Below are positions 21,364-31,976 of a DNA stretch of 64,000 bases, in pieces (position 1 is the first letter of the stretch; each line of letters opens with the position of its first letter). The notes under the pieces are model-generated. The model was not told where the DNA came from, searched no databases, and was given only the letters and a program-made list of their open reading frames with translations. This DNA is from Aradus depressus (lineage: Eukaryota > Arthropoda > Insecta > Hemiptera > Aradidae), in contig OY759214.1 in assembly GCA_963662175.1 (NCBI GenBank), positions 8,246,001 through 8,310,000 of the forward strand, written 5' to 3'. The position numbers and the translations under genes are program-made.

Positions 21364-21703
21364 GAGGGCGCCGGTAGCTCAGTGGTAAGCGTGCTTGACT
21401 TCTGAGCTCAAGAACGTAGGTTCGTAACCCGACCGAGGCCCTTAGTTTATTTTATCTGGGAGGTAAAATAAACTTAAGCACTCCGTCCTTCGGATGGGAC
21501 GTTAAGCGATGGTCTGTACGATGTCAGGTACTCGTTAAAGACCCCTACCCTAGGTGAATAAAAATTTAGGGTAGGCAAAATTTAGGACTCCCACAGTAGA
21601 TTCGGGCTCATGTCCACCAGAGTGACGAAAGAGCGCTCTGGTAGTAGGCGATATTACCTCGTAGTTAAAGCCCGGGCATGAGTCATAAAACCTAACCTAA
21701 CCT
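21364..21703 (+). repeat. tRNA-derived SINE (family 1), full length with 11-bp target duplication
   Basis: The best SINE copy, 340 bp. TATACACCATG flanks it exactly (21353-21363 and 21704-21714). It starts GAGGGCGCCGGTAGCTCAGT (A box), has a one-base-damaged B box (GGTTCGTAACCCG), then a body with GGGACGTTAAGCGATGGT, CACCAGAGTGACGAAAGAGC and AGTTAAAGCCCGGGCATGAG. It ends in AAAACCTAACCTAACC. The tail is a CCTAA-type pentamer repeat, not poly(A). Transcription would be by RNA polymerase III, and movement would depend on a LINE's enzymes. Confidence 0.95.
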
Positions 21704-21819
21704 ATACACCATGATATGTTATCTGTTATTTTTTAATATAAGTAGAAATCTGCTACAGTTACAGAAAATAAGAGTTGAAAAATAACATATTAATACATAA
21801 CAAGCCACCACTAATAACA

Positions 21820-23335
21820 GAAGAAGAAAGTAATTTATTTGGGCCGGCATTCAAGTGCCTTTCACAAAAATGACAAAATACAGAAAAAAAAAGAAGAAAA
21901 AAAAAATAAATAAAAATTAAAAAAAAAAAATAAATAAATAAAACATTAATAGTGATAAATAAAACTAAAATCTAAGTTAAAATGTGCTGTGGGAGTCTGG
22001 GTCGCAGTCGGCGATGTGCAGTGGGCTGTCCAATATTGAAGTGGACAGCTCCAGGGCTGAGGGGCAGGTTCTGGAGGAACGTCTCAGTCAGAGATCGCAG
22101 GACGGTGTCCATGGGAGCTATGTCCAGTTCTTTATGAATTATACTGCCTCTCACGAACCACAGTACGTTGAGACCTATGCGGAGGGTTTTGTTTTGGAAT
22201 GATTGTAATTTTCGTTTTACTGTTTTGCTTGCACTGTACCATATTGGGCAAGCATATGTTAGTAGTGGACGTAATAGTGATGTGTACAAGATTTTGATGC
22301 AATTTGGGCGGAGTGGAGTGTTGCGGTTAATGAGTGGATAAAGTTGTGAGAGTCTTTGATATGCTTGTGTTAGTTTTGTTGAGATGTGGGTGTGCCATGT
22401 AAGTCTTGTGTCCATGTGTAAACCGAGATATTTTAATGTTTGTTGTGAAGTATTCCAGGGAATATCAGTATTGTCAATTTGGATGTTGTTGGTTTGGCGT
22501 ATTCGGCGGAGAGAAAAAATTTTGGCTGATGATTTCAAAGGATTTAATTTTAACTTCCAGTTAGAAAACCAAGTTGAGATGATGGAGACAGCTGATTGGA
22601 GAGTGTGTGTGGCAATGTGAATATCGGAGTGTTGTGCTAGTATTAAAGTGTCGTCCGCATAGGTAGCAAGCACCGTGGTCTGCGGGACTGGCATGTCATG
22701 GCAGTATAAGTTAAAAAGAACTGGGCTGAGAATAGCTCCCTGAGGGACACCTGCACCTATCGTCCTCCGTCTGCTGACCGCGGCGTTGATCCTGACCTGG
22801 AAAGAGCGATCCCTCAAGAAAGATGAGATCATATTCTGAAGGTACTGCGGTGGTCCTGTCAAGTGAAGTTTGTACAGCAACCCCTCATGCCAGATAAAGT
22901 CGAACGCGGCTGCCACGTCTAGCGATGCTGCAGCTGTATACTCCTTCTTTTCGAATCCTTTGATAATAGCTTCAGTGACCCGCTGAAGCTGGTGGAGTGT
23001 CGAGTGATTCGAACGGAATCCAAACTGGTGCTCCGGGATAGTTTGCGTTGAGTCCAGGTGAGTCAAAAGCCGTCGAAGGATAATTTTCTCAAACACTTTT
23101 GATATGGTCGGCAACAGGCTGATTGGGCGATAGCTGGCCGGATCATGCTTTGGTTTCCCAGGCTTGTGGAAAAGGAGGACTATTGCATTCTTCCAGGCCG
23201 AAGGAAAGTAGCCGAATCGAAGGCATGCGTTGAAGATGCTGGTGAGGTAGGCGTCGCCTTTAGGAGGAAGCTTCTTCAGCACCAGATTTGGGATGAGATC
23301 ATCCCCTGGAGTTTTCCTTGTTGGGAGCTTTCTGA
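21820..23335 (-). mobile_element. Jockey-type LINE B, 5'-truncated, 11-bp target duplication
   Basis: Flanked by CACTAATAACA (21809-21819 and 23336-23346). The 3' UTR is about 150 bases. It ends with AATAAATTACTTTCTTCTTC on the minus strand instead of a poly(A) run, although it contains a T-rich stretch internally (21892-21942). It belongs to a different subfamily from LINE A, since the two proteins differ through most of their length. Confidence 0.92.
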
Positions 23336-23369
23336 CACTAATAACAAAATGGATGTATAAAACATTCAT
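21972..23369 (-). CDS. LINE B reverse transcriptase, uninterrupted 465-codon frame
   Basis: The only long intact frame in the window. Residues 1-11 are read from host flanking DNA and residue 12 onward is LINE. Motifs: KTPGDDLIPN (19-28), YRPISLLPTISKVFEKI (80-96), HQFGFRSNHST (114-124), SLDVAAAFDFIW (149-160, motif A with its Asp), GVPQGAILSP (207-216, motif B), TYADDTLIL (236-244, motif C with both Asp), YLGLHMDTRLTW, then the thumb to the stop. The endonuclease and any RNase H are absent because of 5' truncation. The start codon is accidental, so expression is unlikely. Confidence 0.9.
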   Translation of the reverse strand: MNVLYIHFVISVRKLPTRKTPGDDLIPNLVLKKLPPKGDAYLTSIFNACLRFGYFPSAWKNAIVLLFHKPGKPKHDPASYRPISLLPTISKVFEKIILRRLLTHLDSTQTIPEHQFGFRSNHSTLHQLQRVTEAIIKGFEKKEYTAAASLDVAAAFDFIWHEGLLYKLHLTGPPQYLQNMISSFLRDRSFQVRINAAVSRRRTIGAGVPQGAILSPVLFNLYCHDMPVPQTTVLATYADDTLILAQHSDIHIATHTLQSAVSIISTWFSNWKLKLNPLKSSAKIFSLRRIRQTNNIQIDNTDIPWNTSQQTLKYLGLHMDTRLTWHTHISTKLTQAYQRLSQLYPLINRNTPLRPNCIKILYTSLLRPLLTYACPIWYSASKTVKRKLQSFQNKTLRIGLNVLWFVRGSIIHKELDIAPMDTVLRSLTETFLQNLPLSPGAVHFNIGQPTAHRRLRPRLPQHILT

Positions 23370-23814
23370 CTCCGTGCTTCTTTTGTCATATTATGACAAT
23401 ATATTAACATTCCAACAAGAATACATTTTTCTGTAGCGATGGAAGGTATACTCTTTCTCGAGTTTTGTTGGTAATACATGAAAAAAGAAATGGAAAGACG
23501 CATTTTAAATATTAAAGATTTTCGGAGTAGTCTAATTTTATATTTTTTTTTATTTACAGAAAAATCATCAAAGTTGAAAACGCTCCGTTAAACAATAAAA
23601 ACATAGTAAAAAAAATAAACCTTTATAAAATGGAATTGAGCAATGAGGTAACTTTTGAATAATTTTAACGGTCCATCGCTCAACAAAACTTCACAAAAAA
23701 GGTTTAATAGGGTGGAAAATGGATCACACAGACGGCTGGGCTTCCGGGATCTACATAGGACTACTGGTCAAACATAGTTCAGTTCATAATAAAAAATAAA
23801 GAGAAAAAATATTG

Positions 23815-23960
23815 TCTATTTCACAAATTATATTTAATATGGGAGTACTTTCGGTGTTGTTACCATCCTAATATTTGTCAAGACATGGCTGAAGATGATA
23901 GCCATACCGAAAGAACTCCCATATTATATGTAATTTGTGAAATAGAGGATATTTTTTTAA
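23815..23960. repeat. Inverted repeat with a degenerate hammerhead-like core
   Basis: Arms of about 45 bases (TCTATTTCACAAATTA...GGGAGTACTTTCGG and its complement) surround a loop of about 50 bases. The right arm reads CTGAAGA (23889-23895), then GATAGCCATAC, then CGAAA (23908-23912). The left arm mirrors the CGAAAG end. The layout matches the 5780-6036 hairpin, but the sequence differs and the ribozyme core is worn. It is probably another Penelope-type terminal repeat pair. Confidence 0.6.
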
Positions 23961-25450
23961 AAAACATACGTTTTTACTTTATTTTTTATTGTCTTACAAT
24001 ATCTCTGCAAAAAATGTTAAGTATCATAGTTCATAATGTATTTTAAATGTCTGTAACATTTTTATCCTATATCAAATTTCCCTTCATTATTCCTAATTCT
24101 GAGTCAACAAGAGTCTTAAAGCGAAAGGGGTTCCGTTCTATCATCGTAGAATTCATTTCTTGGCTACCCAGATTTTTTGGTTTTAATTCTGAAAAAAGAA
24201 TTGGATGGATAAAGAATCATTTACTGAAATGTGGAAAGTCATTCATCATTTTTGTGAACACAGGATATACATCTTCGCGCTTTATTAAAAGGAAGCGGAG
24301 CAGTGATGGTAAAAGTGAAGCAAGTCGGAGGAGAAACGGCTGTTAGGGGGCCATTCAATCCGAAAGCAGCGTAAACTATCAAAATAATGTATGGAGAGAT
24401 TGTTCTACTAAAAATCCGCGACAGCACATATCTATATCTATATGGAACAGGTAGCCTTCAATCATATTTTTTATATCTATATACAAAATCATTGAAATTT
24501 CAACTTATTTCTAAAATCATGTAACTTAAAGCTACTAAACGGATAGACAACATTACTAACCTGCTTAAAGTTAGTCCGAGGAAAACCAGGTAACTTGCTA
24601 AAAAAGATATAAAGAAAGCAAATATGGAGCAGACTAAAAGAAGCGAAGAAGGATGAGAGTGCATGAGAAGGGTCCGTGAGTGATGTGAAGAATACACAAT
24701 ACGACATCTCCTGTATCGTTGCTACGGAAAGTTAACGAACTATTCTCCACGAGAAGAAGAAACCAACAAAAAGAGGAGAAAACGAAGATAAAAACGTAGA
24801 GGGAGAGAGGAACTAATGAAATAGACCGATAGATAGGTAGCTATAACGAAGCGAAGGAAGACGGAACTCTAAACGGATTAGATGGAATGACTGGGTGTGT
24901 CGTCGGGTCTAACTCGATAAGAGGACTTTTCTGGAGGATAAGCCGGAGGCCCGGCTCCACTTTGGGGCCTCATTGAGGGCAGAGCCTCGCCAATAACAAG
25001 ATCCAATTATTGGGCGGGATTACTAAGTCCCCCCTATCTCCAGTCATTACCCCAAGTCCTTCCTTGATTCGGTTATAGGTCAGAAGGAGCGAAGAGAACC
25101 CGCTGATGAAGCAAGTATACTCTGGTTAAAGGAGAAGAAAGTCGACGGACAAGCTACTTCCCCAAATTTGTCATTAACCGTTTGATCTTACTCAAAACCC
25201 TCCTCCATCTTTACGGCAGATTGCGTTGAAAATATAAAGCTGTCCCAATCAGGGACTTCTCAATTTTTATAAATAAAACAGGGGATGGCTGTCTTTACCT
25301 TGAGTATTTTTGAAAACTATTTGGCTTTAATTCGTTTCGGGTTATATATATTATATATACTGGGAGGGCTGGTGCATGCACCTAAGGACCTAAGCATCCA
25401 ATCTGGAAACTCTGGGCTTCCACCTTATCTTGTTCTTGACCGTCATTAAG
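23961..25450. other. Unidentified stretch
   Basis: 1.5 kb with a 99-codon plus-strand frame at 24047-24346 (contains LPRFFGFNSEKRIGW) that I cannot place. A GC-rich block at 24900-25080 has TTGGGGCCTCATTGAGGGC and similar short symmetric phrases. At 25150-25200 there is a trace of the ACTTCCCC family (GCTACTTCCCCAAATTTGTC). No gene is supported. Confidence 0.4.
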
Positions 25451-25622
25451 GACCTAGTCTCCCAGTTTCCTTAACGAATCCAAGAATACTCCCATGGTCT
25501 AATTTCAAAAATCTTTCTCTATGATGACATCTACCCAGGAAGTGATCTGCCGTCTCGTCTTCTTCTCCACATTTGTCACAGGTGAGACTCCTGTTTTTGA
25601 CTCTTACAGATGTCCATTGAAA
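25451..25622 (-). pseudogene. LINE C-terminal zinc-finger remnant (family Z1)
   Basis: The minus strand encodes WTSVRVKNRSLTCDKCGEED, then ETADHFLGRCHHRERFL and LGFVKETGRL, the Cys-Cys-His-Cys tail of a non-LTR retrotransposon. It is cleaner than the related copy at 7492-7685. The upstream domains are missing. Confidence 0.78.
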
Positions 25623-26704
25623 GACCGTCTTCTGTTAGTTGCCGAAGATCGCTCCTTTTGAAGTTCAGAAAGCCCCAACATCTTGAAATCCTTTTCCAGG
25701 AACATCTTCGACTGTCTCCATTTGGTTATTTCTCTCCATGACTACTCCAAAAGTTCACATTTGTACCCCTGTTCGGTATGCCTCCCGGGATATTCCTAGT
25801 ACTGGCTCTAGCCCCATGAAGGACTTATTTGAAGCTACTTTTGGTACTCTGTGACCGGGGACTTAGTAGTCTAACTTTCTTGTACTTTCTTAAGGTGCTT
25901 CACTGATTTACCTTTAATACTCCCTTAATAGCTTTGTTCTGATTTCAGAGCCAGCAAATGCTTGGAGTGCTGCTTCGTTGATGAAACCAGTTATTTCATG
26001 TCTTCTAAATTACTAGTGAAAAAGTACTTACGTGGAAAATTACAGAATCAATAAGTAAGAAATTTTCCCTATAAACATTTTTTTTTGTTAAATACTTTTT
26101 TTTTCGATAAAGTTAGAATAACATGTTCGACTAGTGGAGAAGACAAGGGAATGAGGTGGGGGGAAACAAGGCAAAGACGGCTCGCTCACCTGATCAGCCT
26201 AACCTCCCAACTCCTTTCTTCCCAACCCATGATAGTTATGCGGTACCTACACTGTTCTCTCTGTTTATCTCATATTCACTGATAATATTAACATGTACAT
26301 ATTTATATGTAATCGGACTTCAACGACGGGTAAGTTTCGATTAAAAGTAGTTGAAACAATCGATATATTTTCGCATATATAAGGTAGCTTGGTTTGTTTT
26401 GATCAGTGGTCCTCACACCTAAACGGTATGTAAATCAATGAGGACTGGGCGGGGCTGACCTCTGACCTTTATCTAGCGAGAGCATTGATAAGGGTCCGAA
26501 CGCTAACTCAGATAGGGGATGATAATGTACCCGCAACTGGTTACGGGATTAATAGTACTAAATAGCGTTTACTTTTAGTCAAATTAAACGAATAATTTTA
26601 GTTAAAATGATAATAGTCAAGATAGTTAAATCACAACGTGGGCATTTCTAGTGCATACTTTCCAATTTTTAAGGATACATAGATTCGCACTTTAGTGACA
26701 AATA
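25623..26704. other. Unidentified stretch
   Basis: No repeat family or gene was recognised. Short plus-strand frames near 26085-26344 overlap each other and look like chance. Confidence 0.4.
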
Positions 26705-26780
26705 AACGTCGTCGGTGAATAACCGGACGTTTTCGCCCTCGCTTCAAAGCCAATCGACCGATTGGGCTGTCCTTCGGACT

Positions 26781-26846
26781 TGTCCACCAGAGTGACGAAA
26801 GAGCGCTCTGGTAGTAGACGATAAGTTCGGATATGAATCATAATAA
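26781..26846 (+). repeat. tRNA-derived SINE (family 1), 3' fragment
   Basis: Contains only TGTCCACCAGAGTGACGAAA, GAGCGCTCTGGTAGTAGACG and a decayed tail. It directly follows an ACTTCCCC fragment (26705-26775, with CCAATCGACCGATTGGGC). Confidence 0.7.
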
Positions 26847-27119
26847 TCAATGTGTTTATGTTTAGATATACCACTGATGATGACACTGTAGTGTACAACT
26901 GAGAAGATAGTTTCTGATTTGGTAACCAGATTGTTGCTGTCGAATAACGAGTTGCATGGTGAGTGGTGTTACTGAGGGGCTCTCTACCGGTGATAAATAT
27001 GTTGGAATCCAATGAAGCGGAGATAAAGCTTGCACAGGGGTGGGTCCTGGAGGGAGGCACCGCTGGCTCCCCGCCAAACCTCCCCTCCTAAGGCCATTAT
27101 ACAAAAGGCAGTTTTGCAA

Positions 27120-27490
27120 CTATTTTCACTTCCCCAGTCATAAGAAGTATTGGTGAAGTTATGCAATATTGAACAGAATTTCATGTTTTTCGATCCCCAG
27201 AATCCAAAAATGAATAAAAAAATTCCTATCTGATGTTATTTGTGAACAAGGTAACTAACTCCCGGGAGAATGAATATATGGAAATGAAATTTTACATGCG
27301 AATCCAGAACCCCATAAGGACGACACCTACTCACTGTCAGTCAAATCGGGGGGAGGAGGGGGTTAAAAGGGGTTGACATAAAACTAATATCTGCAAATGT
27401 AATGAATGTATCGAAAAAATATAGTATGAGGATTCTGTTTGTTAGTCAACTATTGATAATTAATACAAACTTTCCCAGATGTATGAAGTA
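27120..27490 (-). repeat. ACTTCCCC-family repeat
   Basis: Reverse copy from CACTTCCCCAGTCATAAG (worn hairpin end) through GAATTTCATGTTTTTCG, GAATGAATATATGG, GGACGACACCTACTCA and TCTGCAAATGTAATGAATGT. A second short forward fragment (27490-27690) follows and ends CGTACTTCGTATAACTGAGG. Confidence 0.72.
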
Positions 27491-27699
27491 TAGTATATAA
27501 CTTCTATGTGGGGCTCTACACCCTCATAACTGCCGAATCGGTTGACTGATTTCGGAGGGAGAGGACGTACATTTCCAGTGATTCAACGAACATTTTTGGG
27601 TTCAGGATGTCTGAAATTCTGCTGATATCTCAACTTCGAATTTCTGCCCGATTAATCGTACTTCGTATAACTGAGGAAGTAAAAAGCAACATGTCACAT

Positions 27700-28095
27700 C
27701 AATTCGTTACCAAATCTTAAAGATTCCTAGCGGGGGGGTCCCCACTGTATTCATATCACGTCGTGAAAGACAAATAAAAAACAGGAAACACGTAGATACC
27801 GCATGAAGAATAAGAGATAGGGGGAGGAAATATTCAAAATATTGAAGAACAAATCTTAGTGAGTGGCAGCAAGTTGGAAAAGAGGGCAAAGTGAATATGG
27901 AAGTGCTGTCAGAACATGGGACAGAACTCGACGGAGCGAGGCGGCACGTACCTCTCTCATATGGAGGGGGGATTGGATGAAAAGTGGCATCTACTGTCTG
28001 AAAAGTCAACGACAATGTACTTCCCCAGAGCGAATTGATCAACGTAACATCCACGCTACCCATCTAAAAACCAACCAACGATTTGTATGAAAGAG
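27700..28095. other. Open frames on both strands without motifs
   Basis: Overlapping frames at 27707-28063 (minus) and 27863-28090 (plus) shadow one another. No splice sites or known motifs were found. I leave both uncalled. Confidence 0.4.
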
Positions 28096-28103
28096 CTTAT
28101 ATT

Positions 28104-28300
28104 GGGAGCCATGGTGGCCATGCGGGCTAGAGCGTAGGGCTTTGGTCGCATGGTCTCACCATGGTTTGCGGGTTTGTATCCCGTCCGGGAGTGAGTTTTA
28201 TTTCGTAGATAGATCTCCCTCCCGGGGCCATGGATGTCGTAAATAATTAGATAACACATGGCTAATATGCATCGAATATAAGGAAAAAAAAAAAAAAAAA
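28104..28300 (+). repeat. Second SINE-like family (family 2) with poly(A) tail
   Basis: Starts GGGAGCCATGGTGGCCATGC and has tRNA-like box A (TGGTGGCCATGCGGGC) and box B (GGGTTTGTATCCCG) sequences. Then come GGGAGTGAGTTTTATTTCG, CGGGGCCATGGATGTCG and a 17-base A run (28284-28300). A second copy is at 50900-51087. The family is distinct from family 1. The target duplication is unclear. Confidence 0.8.
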
Positions 28301-29400
28301 GATAGTTTATAAATTAGATACATAAACAGATATTAACTACAGTCGGAGACACATGTGATTAGTAATAACAATACCATTAAATAATAAAATGAAATGAATA
28401 AATAAATATTTGAAAATATATGAGTAAAAACATAATAATATAAATAAATACCGTAATTAATCGATAGTTTGAATAATCTATATCTCGAAATACATAATAA
28501 TAGTGGATGGCTGAAAATTAAAAATTGTAAAAGATAATGGAATATGCCTTCAACAACAGGAATGGACAGGACTCAACATACAAGAACTTGTTTGGGTAGC
28601 TAGGGATGGATGAAGTGGTGGGGATGGTTAGAGCAAGTTGGGCTATCATAACCTGACACATAACCATAAAGGGAGGTTGCCTCCACATCTTCCCTCCTAC
28701 GTCCTCCTCCTGCACTAGAACAGGCCTTTATACACTACTACTGTAGATGCACAGATTTTTATTTAATTAAATGTAAAATAATAATTTTTTAGGTTTAAGT
28801 TTTTTTTTTACACGACGACATTTTGAGACCTTCTTACGTCCATTCATCAGGTCACAATGTGCGAAATATAGAAAAGAGAAAAAAAAAAAATAATAACAAC
28901 AATAAATATTAAAAATTATAAATAGAAATAAAATAATAATACATAGAGGAATAAACCAAGTGAAAATAAACTCGTAAATAAGTAATAAAAGATAATTATT
29001 AAAAAAGGTAATTATCGATAGACCTTTAGGCGAAATGGGAAGCAGTTTAGTGGGTTTCTGAGATAAGAGGTAACAAAACTTTCGGGGGTAAGCTTTGCCC
29101 CATTTTTTTTTGCCTGGTGAAAATCAACCGATTTTTAATACGAAAACTGCATTTATATTGCATAGGTTAGTCCTAACCAAAATAGCTTAAGAAGAAGTAT
29201 AGAATATAGAATCCAGAAATGGTGGATAGTGGAAAAATGGCAATGGGATGTCACGAAGTTGGGATGAACAAACGATGTACATAGTTGTATTTCCCGGACG
29301 TCCGGGTACGCCTCGACTCTCCGTGGGTGCAGCATGATTAATGTCCAGGATATTATCAGGTCACGGTATTTATTATGTACTATTACTCTTCTTTTATAAG
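28301..29400. other. AT-rich tract, no gene seen
   Basis: Long AT-rich sequence with A runs. The phrase GACGACATTTTGAGACCTTC with TTCATCAGGTCACAATGTGC near 28810-28862 recurs in diverged form at 47275-47330 (GATGGCATTTCGGAACTTTT, CCTCGGGTCACAAAGTGCG), showing another old repeat family. Confidence 0.5.
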
Positions 29401-29572
29401 AGGAAAAATAATCGGAACTGTTCATGCTGCGGCATGGAGAGTGCAGAACATGTATTCCTCAAAAGTTCGGTGTAGGAGGGGAATGGTGTTGATTCGCGTA
29501 CAAGAACGAACAAGTTGGCAGCTGGTGACGGCCACCTGTTGTCCGAGCAGATGAAAGAAGTATAAGACGATC
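29401..29572 (+). pseudogene. LINE C-terminal zinc-finger remnant (R1/LOA-like)
   Basis: The plus strand encodes NRNCSCCGMESAEHVFL, a stop, and then DGHLLSEQMKE. CSCCGMESAEHVFL followed by a distant QMKE string matches the tail of R1/LOA-like non-LTR retrotransposons. One stop codon interrupts it. Confidence 0.65.
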
Positions 29573-29924
29573 ATCGCAGATTGTCCCATAGTAACCTCGT
29601 GCTTCTCCCTCGACCTACGTCAAAATGCACTAAGGCACGGTACATCCTTATAGTTTCTCAGCATATTGGTTGTGAAGAAGCCGGTATAGTCCGGACAGAT
29701 CTGGCCAGCGACACGCAACCTGCCGACTGGCATGCAATTCAAATATTAATAAAGTGAGATCAATAATCGGCTACTACTGACTCTTATTTAGGGGCTGAAT
29801 TAATTCTGTCCAGAACAAGACAACATTTCTTCTGGTAGAGTGCGACAATTGGGCAGGATGAGCGAGGCTGAGATAATTGAAATCTTCTACCTGACCAATT
29901 ATACTAATTATCATTATTTTTTCA

Positions 29925-30085
29925 ATACTTTTACTTCCTTTCCTTATGCTAAGTAGGTATAGAGGAAGGTATGTAATCGGTCAAAAATTCGATGCAAAGT
30001 TTTCAACGGAATTTCATGTTTTCCGACCTCTAGGTTCCAACTTTGGGGGAAAAAAAGTCTGTGTGACTGTGAAAACGATAAGATA
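29925..30085 (-). repeat. ACTTCCCC-family repeat fragment
   Basis: Reverse 3' end: AAGGTATGTAATCGGTC, AAAAATTCGATGC, GTTTTCAACGGAATTTCAT, TTTTCCGACCTCTAGGTTCC. It is followed by a GATA repeat and a T-run block that also occurs at 57020-57110, probably an old LINE 3' end. Confidence 0.72.
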
Positions 30086-30182
30086 GATAGATAAACGTTT
30101 ATTGCACAAAAGATTACAACCTCTATTGCAATGAGTGGGTTTTTTTTTTACAAAATAAATAATAAAAAGATAAAAGAAACAA

Positions 30183-30442
30183 TTGAGTAGGTGATTTCCA
30201 AAACCAGCCATTTCTCATGTTGAGTGCCAAAAGTAGCTATTAGAAAACTTAAATAAAAAATATCAAATTTTCTAGCCACAATATATTTGGCAACGTTTGC
30301 AAGATGAGAGATAAAGTTATTACCCAACCATAAAAAAAAAATCGGAACTTCAATTTAAAACGGTCAATTTTTATCAGTTTTTGGTGATTATCCCAAAAGT
30401 TGTTTACGGACAAATGGCTGGTTTTGGAAATCACCTACTCAA
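30183..30442. mobile_element. Short inverted-repeat element with 31-bp terminal repeats
   Basis: TTGAGTAGGTGATTTCC... (30183-30213) is repeated as a perfect reverse complement at 30412-30442, giving a 260-bp element with no coding capacity. This is the layout of a MITE. The flanking bases (CAA / TTC) do not show a clear target duplication, so the superfamily is open. Confidence 0.82.
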
Positions 30443-30654
30443 TTCAAAAATTATATAAAACAAGATATGAAATGAACATGAATAAATAAAAAAATAAAAT
30501 AATAATAATAATAAAAAATATATATCCATCTTACATGCAACAAATTAAATTAAATTATTCTTTATTTTCAAAGCAACAGTAAAAAATAAAAATAAATAGT
30601 TAATTTTTCTAACTTCTAAATTATTTAAAATATGCACAAATGTTTCTCAGTAAT

Positions 30655-30925
30655 ATTCTGGTCTATTGGTGAGATAATTGTGGAAAAATGTTTGTCTGGG
30701 GGTACACAAAGAGGGACAATGGAACAAAAAGTGTATGAGGTCGTCCTTTTCGTCTAAGGTATAGAGCCTGCAGGCACTTTCAGGACAAAACTCATATCTA
30801 AACCCTCCAAGTTATATTCTACAATTTCTATTGCTATTGTGGAGACGAATTTGAGTTAGAAGTTGGAGTTTTTCAATATGGCAGTTTAATGAAAGATAGC
30901 TTTCCTGAGTCTCGATAGAATGAAT
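30655..30925 (-). pseudogene. LINE C-terminal zinc-finger remnant (family Z2)
   Basis: The minus strand encodes KLQLLTQIRLHNSNRNCRI, then after a small deletion GGFRYEFCPESACRLYTL and DEKDDLIHFLFHCPSLCTP. The Cys...His-X4-Cys tail is typical of non-LTR elements. A close relative is at 58500-58640. A frame-breaking deletion lies near 30815. Confidence 0.8.
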
Positions 30926-30944
30926 GTCGGCTGAAGGAAAGGGA

Positions 30945-31085
30945 CTTAATATTAGCGCAAACGGTCGACTGATTTTAGAGGGGACGCGAAAAGTTAATTA
31001 ATTAATTCGATCTGGGGAAGTACATTGCCGGGCTGACCCATTATATAACTTCCCCTATACCCCGTAAAACAAGGGAAGTAGAAAG
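30945..31085. repeat. ACTTCCCC-family fragments joined end to end
   Basis: GCGCAAACGGTCGACTG, a GGGGACGCGAAAAGTTAATT block, CTGGGGAAGTACATTGCCGG, then ATATAACTTCCCCTATACCC and AAGGGAAGTAG. The start of one copy meets the end of another. The pieces are short. Confidence 0.7.
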
Positions 31086-31755
31086 GAGCACGTACGTGGA
31101 GTTACAACTGTTATGTAGTATTTACAGGATTACCGTCTTCAAGGAGCACATCTCGGAGACAAGAGAGGAGACTGGGTCTATTTTATAAAACATATTTCTA
31201 TTTTTGTGAGCCCCATTATTTCTGGGGCCCCTCCGAACCTCATTAATATAGAAGACGACCAATCAAACGGAGAGAAGTAAAGCCATCCCCATCTGGAGCT
31301 CCGTCCTGGAACACCACCCCCGGACCAACTAAATCAGTTTCATTCTGGAAGATTTCAACTGAAACGTGTATTAATAATAAATATAATATTTACGTTAAAT
31401 CGTATTTGGATAAGTCATACAATTCTGTACATCACAACATCATATAAATTATATACATCAATAGATATTAAATCTTACAATAGGAAAGAGAGGAAATAAG
31501 GGAGAATTTGGAAAGAGTGCGCGGTAACTTCTCAGATCAGTTCCTGAATGACACCCCAGAGCCGCATAATAAAGTCAGTCATCTTGGGTTTTGAAAGATG
31601 CCACTCTGCATTCTGAAGTACACATAAATGCCTCCAATTTGAGACGAATAAGAAAATTTCATATATGAAGTCAAAAAAAAGGGGCGACACTTATTAATTT
31701 TCAGCGGAATCGGCAGTAGGCATAAAATTGAGTATGAGGATTTAAGAGCCCATAT
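31086..31755. other. No recognisable gene
   Basis: Mixed sequence with one short ACTTCCCC trace near 31685-31745 (TTTTCAGCGGAATCGGCAG). Nothing else was identified. Confidence 0.45.
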
Positions 31756-31933
31756 CTAGGGAACGAGTACCTGACATCGTACAGGCTCGGAACCATCGGT
31801 TAACATCCCATCCGAAGGACGCTTATGTTTATTTTATCTTCCAAATAGAAAAACTAAGGGCCTCGGCCGAGCTACCCGAACTCGCTATCTTTGGCTCAGT
31901 AGACAAGCACGTATACCACTGAGCTACCGACGC
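31756..31933 (-). repeat. tRNA-derived SINE (family 1), 3'-truncated
   Basis: Reverse copy with AACGAGTACCTGACATCGTA, CATCCCATCCGAAGGACG, a damaged B box and head TGAGCTACCGACGC. The 3' third is missing. Confidence 0.85.
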
Positions 31934-31976
31934 ACAATGTAAAATTTATGAGTTTTGATTTTCAAAATTCGAACCC

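Noticed and set aside
21690..21703. Internal telomere tract
   Set aside because: Only about two and a half CCTAA units, and they lie inside the SINE's target duplications, so they are the SINE tail.
24047..24346. 99-codon plus-strand protein
   Set aside because: No known motif, no splice context, AT-rich codons, and an opposite frame overlaps its end.
27707..28090. Pair of opposed open frames as genes
   Set aside because: Each frame shadows the other, with no motif, no splice sites and no repeat of the peptide elsewhere.
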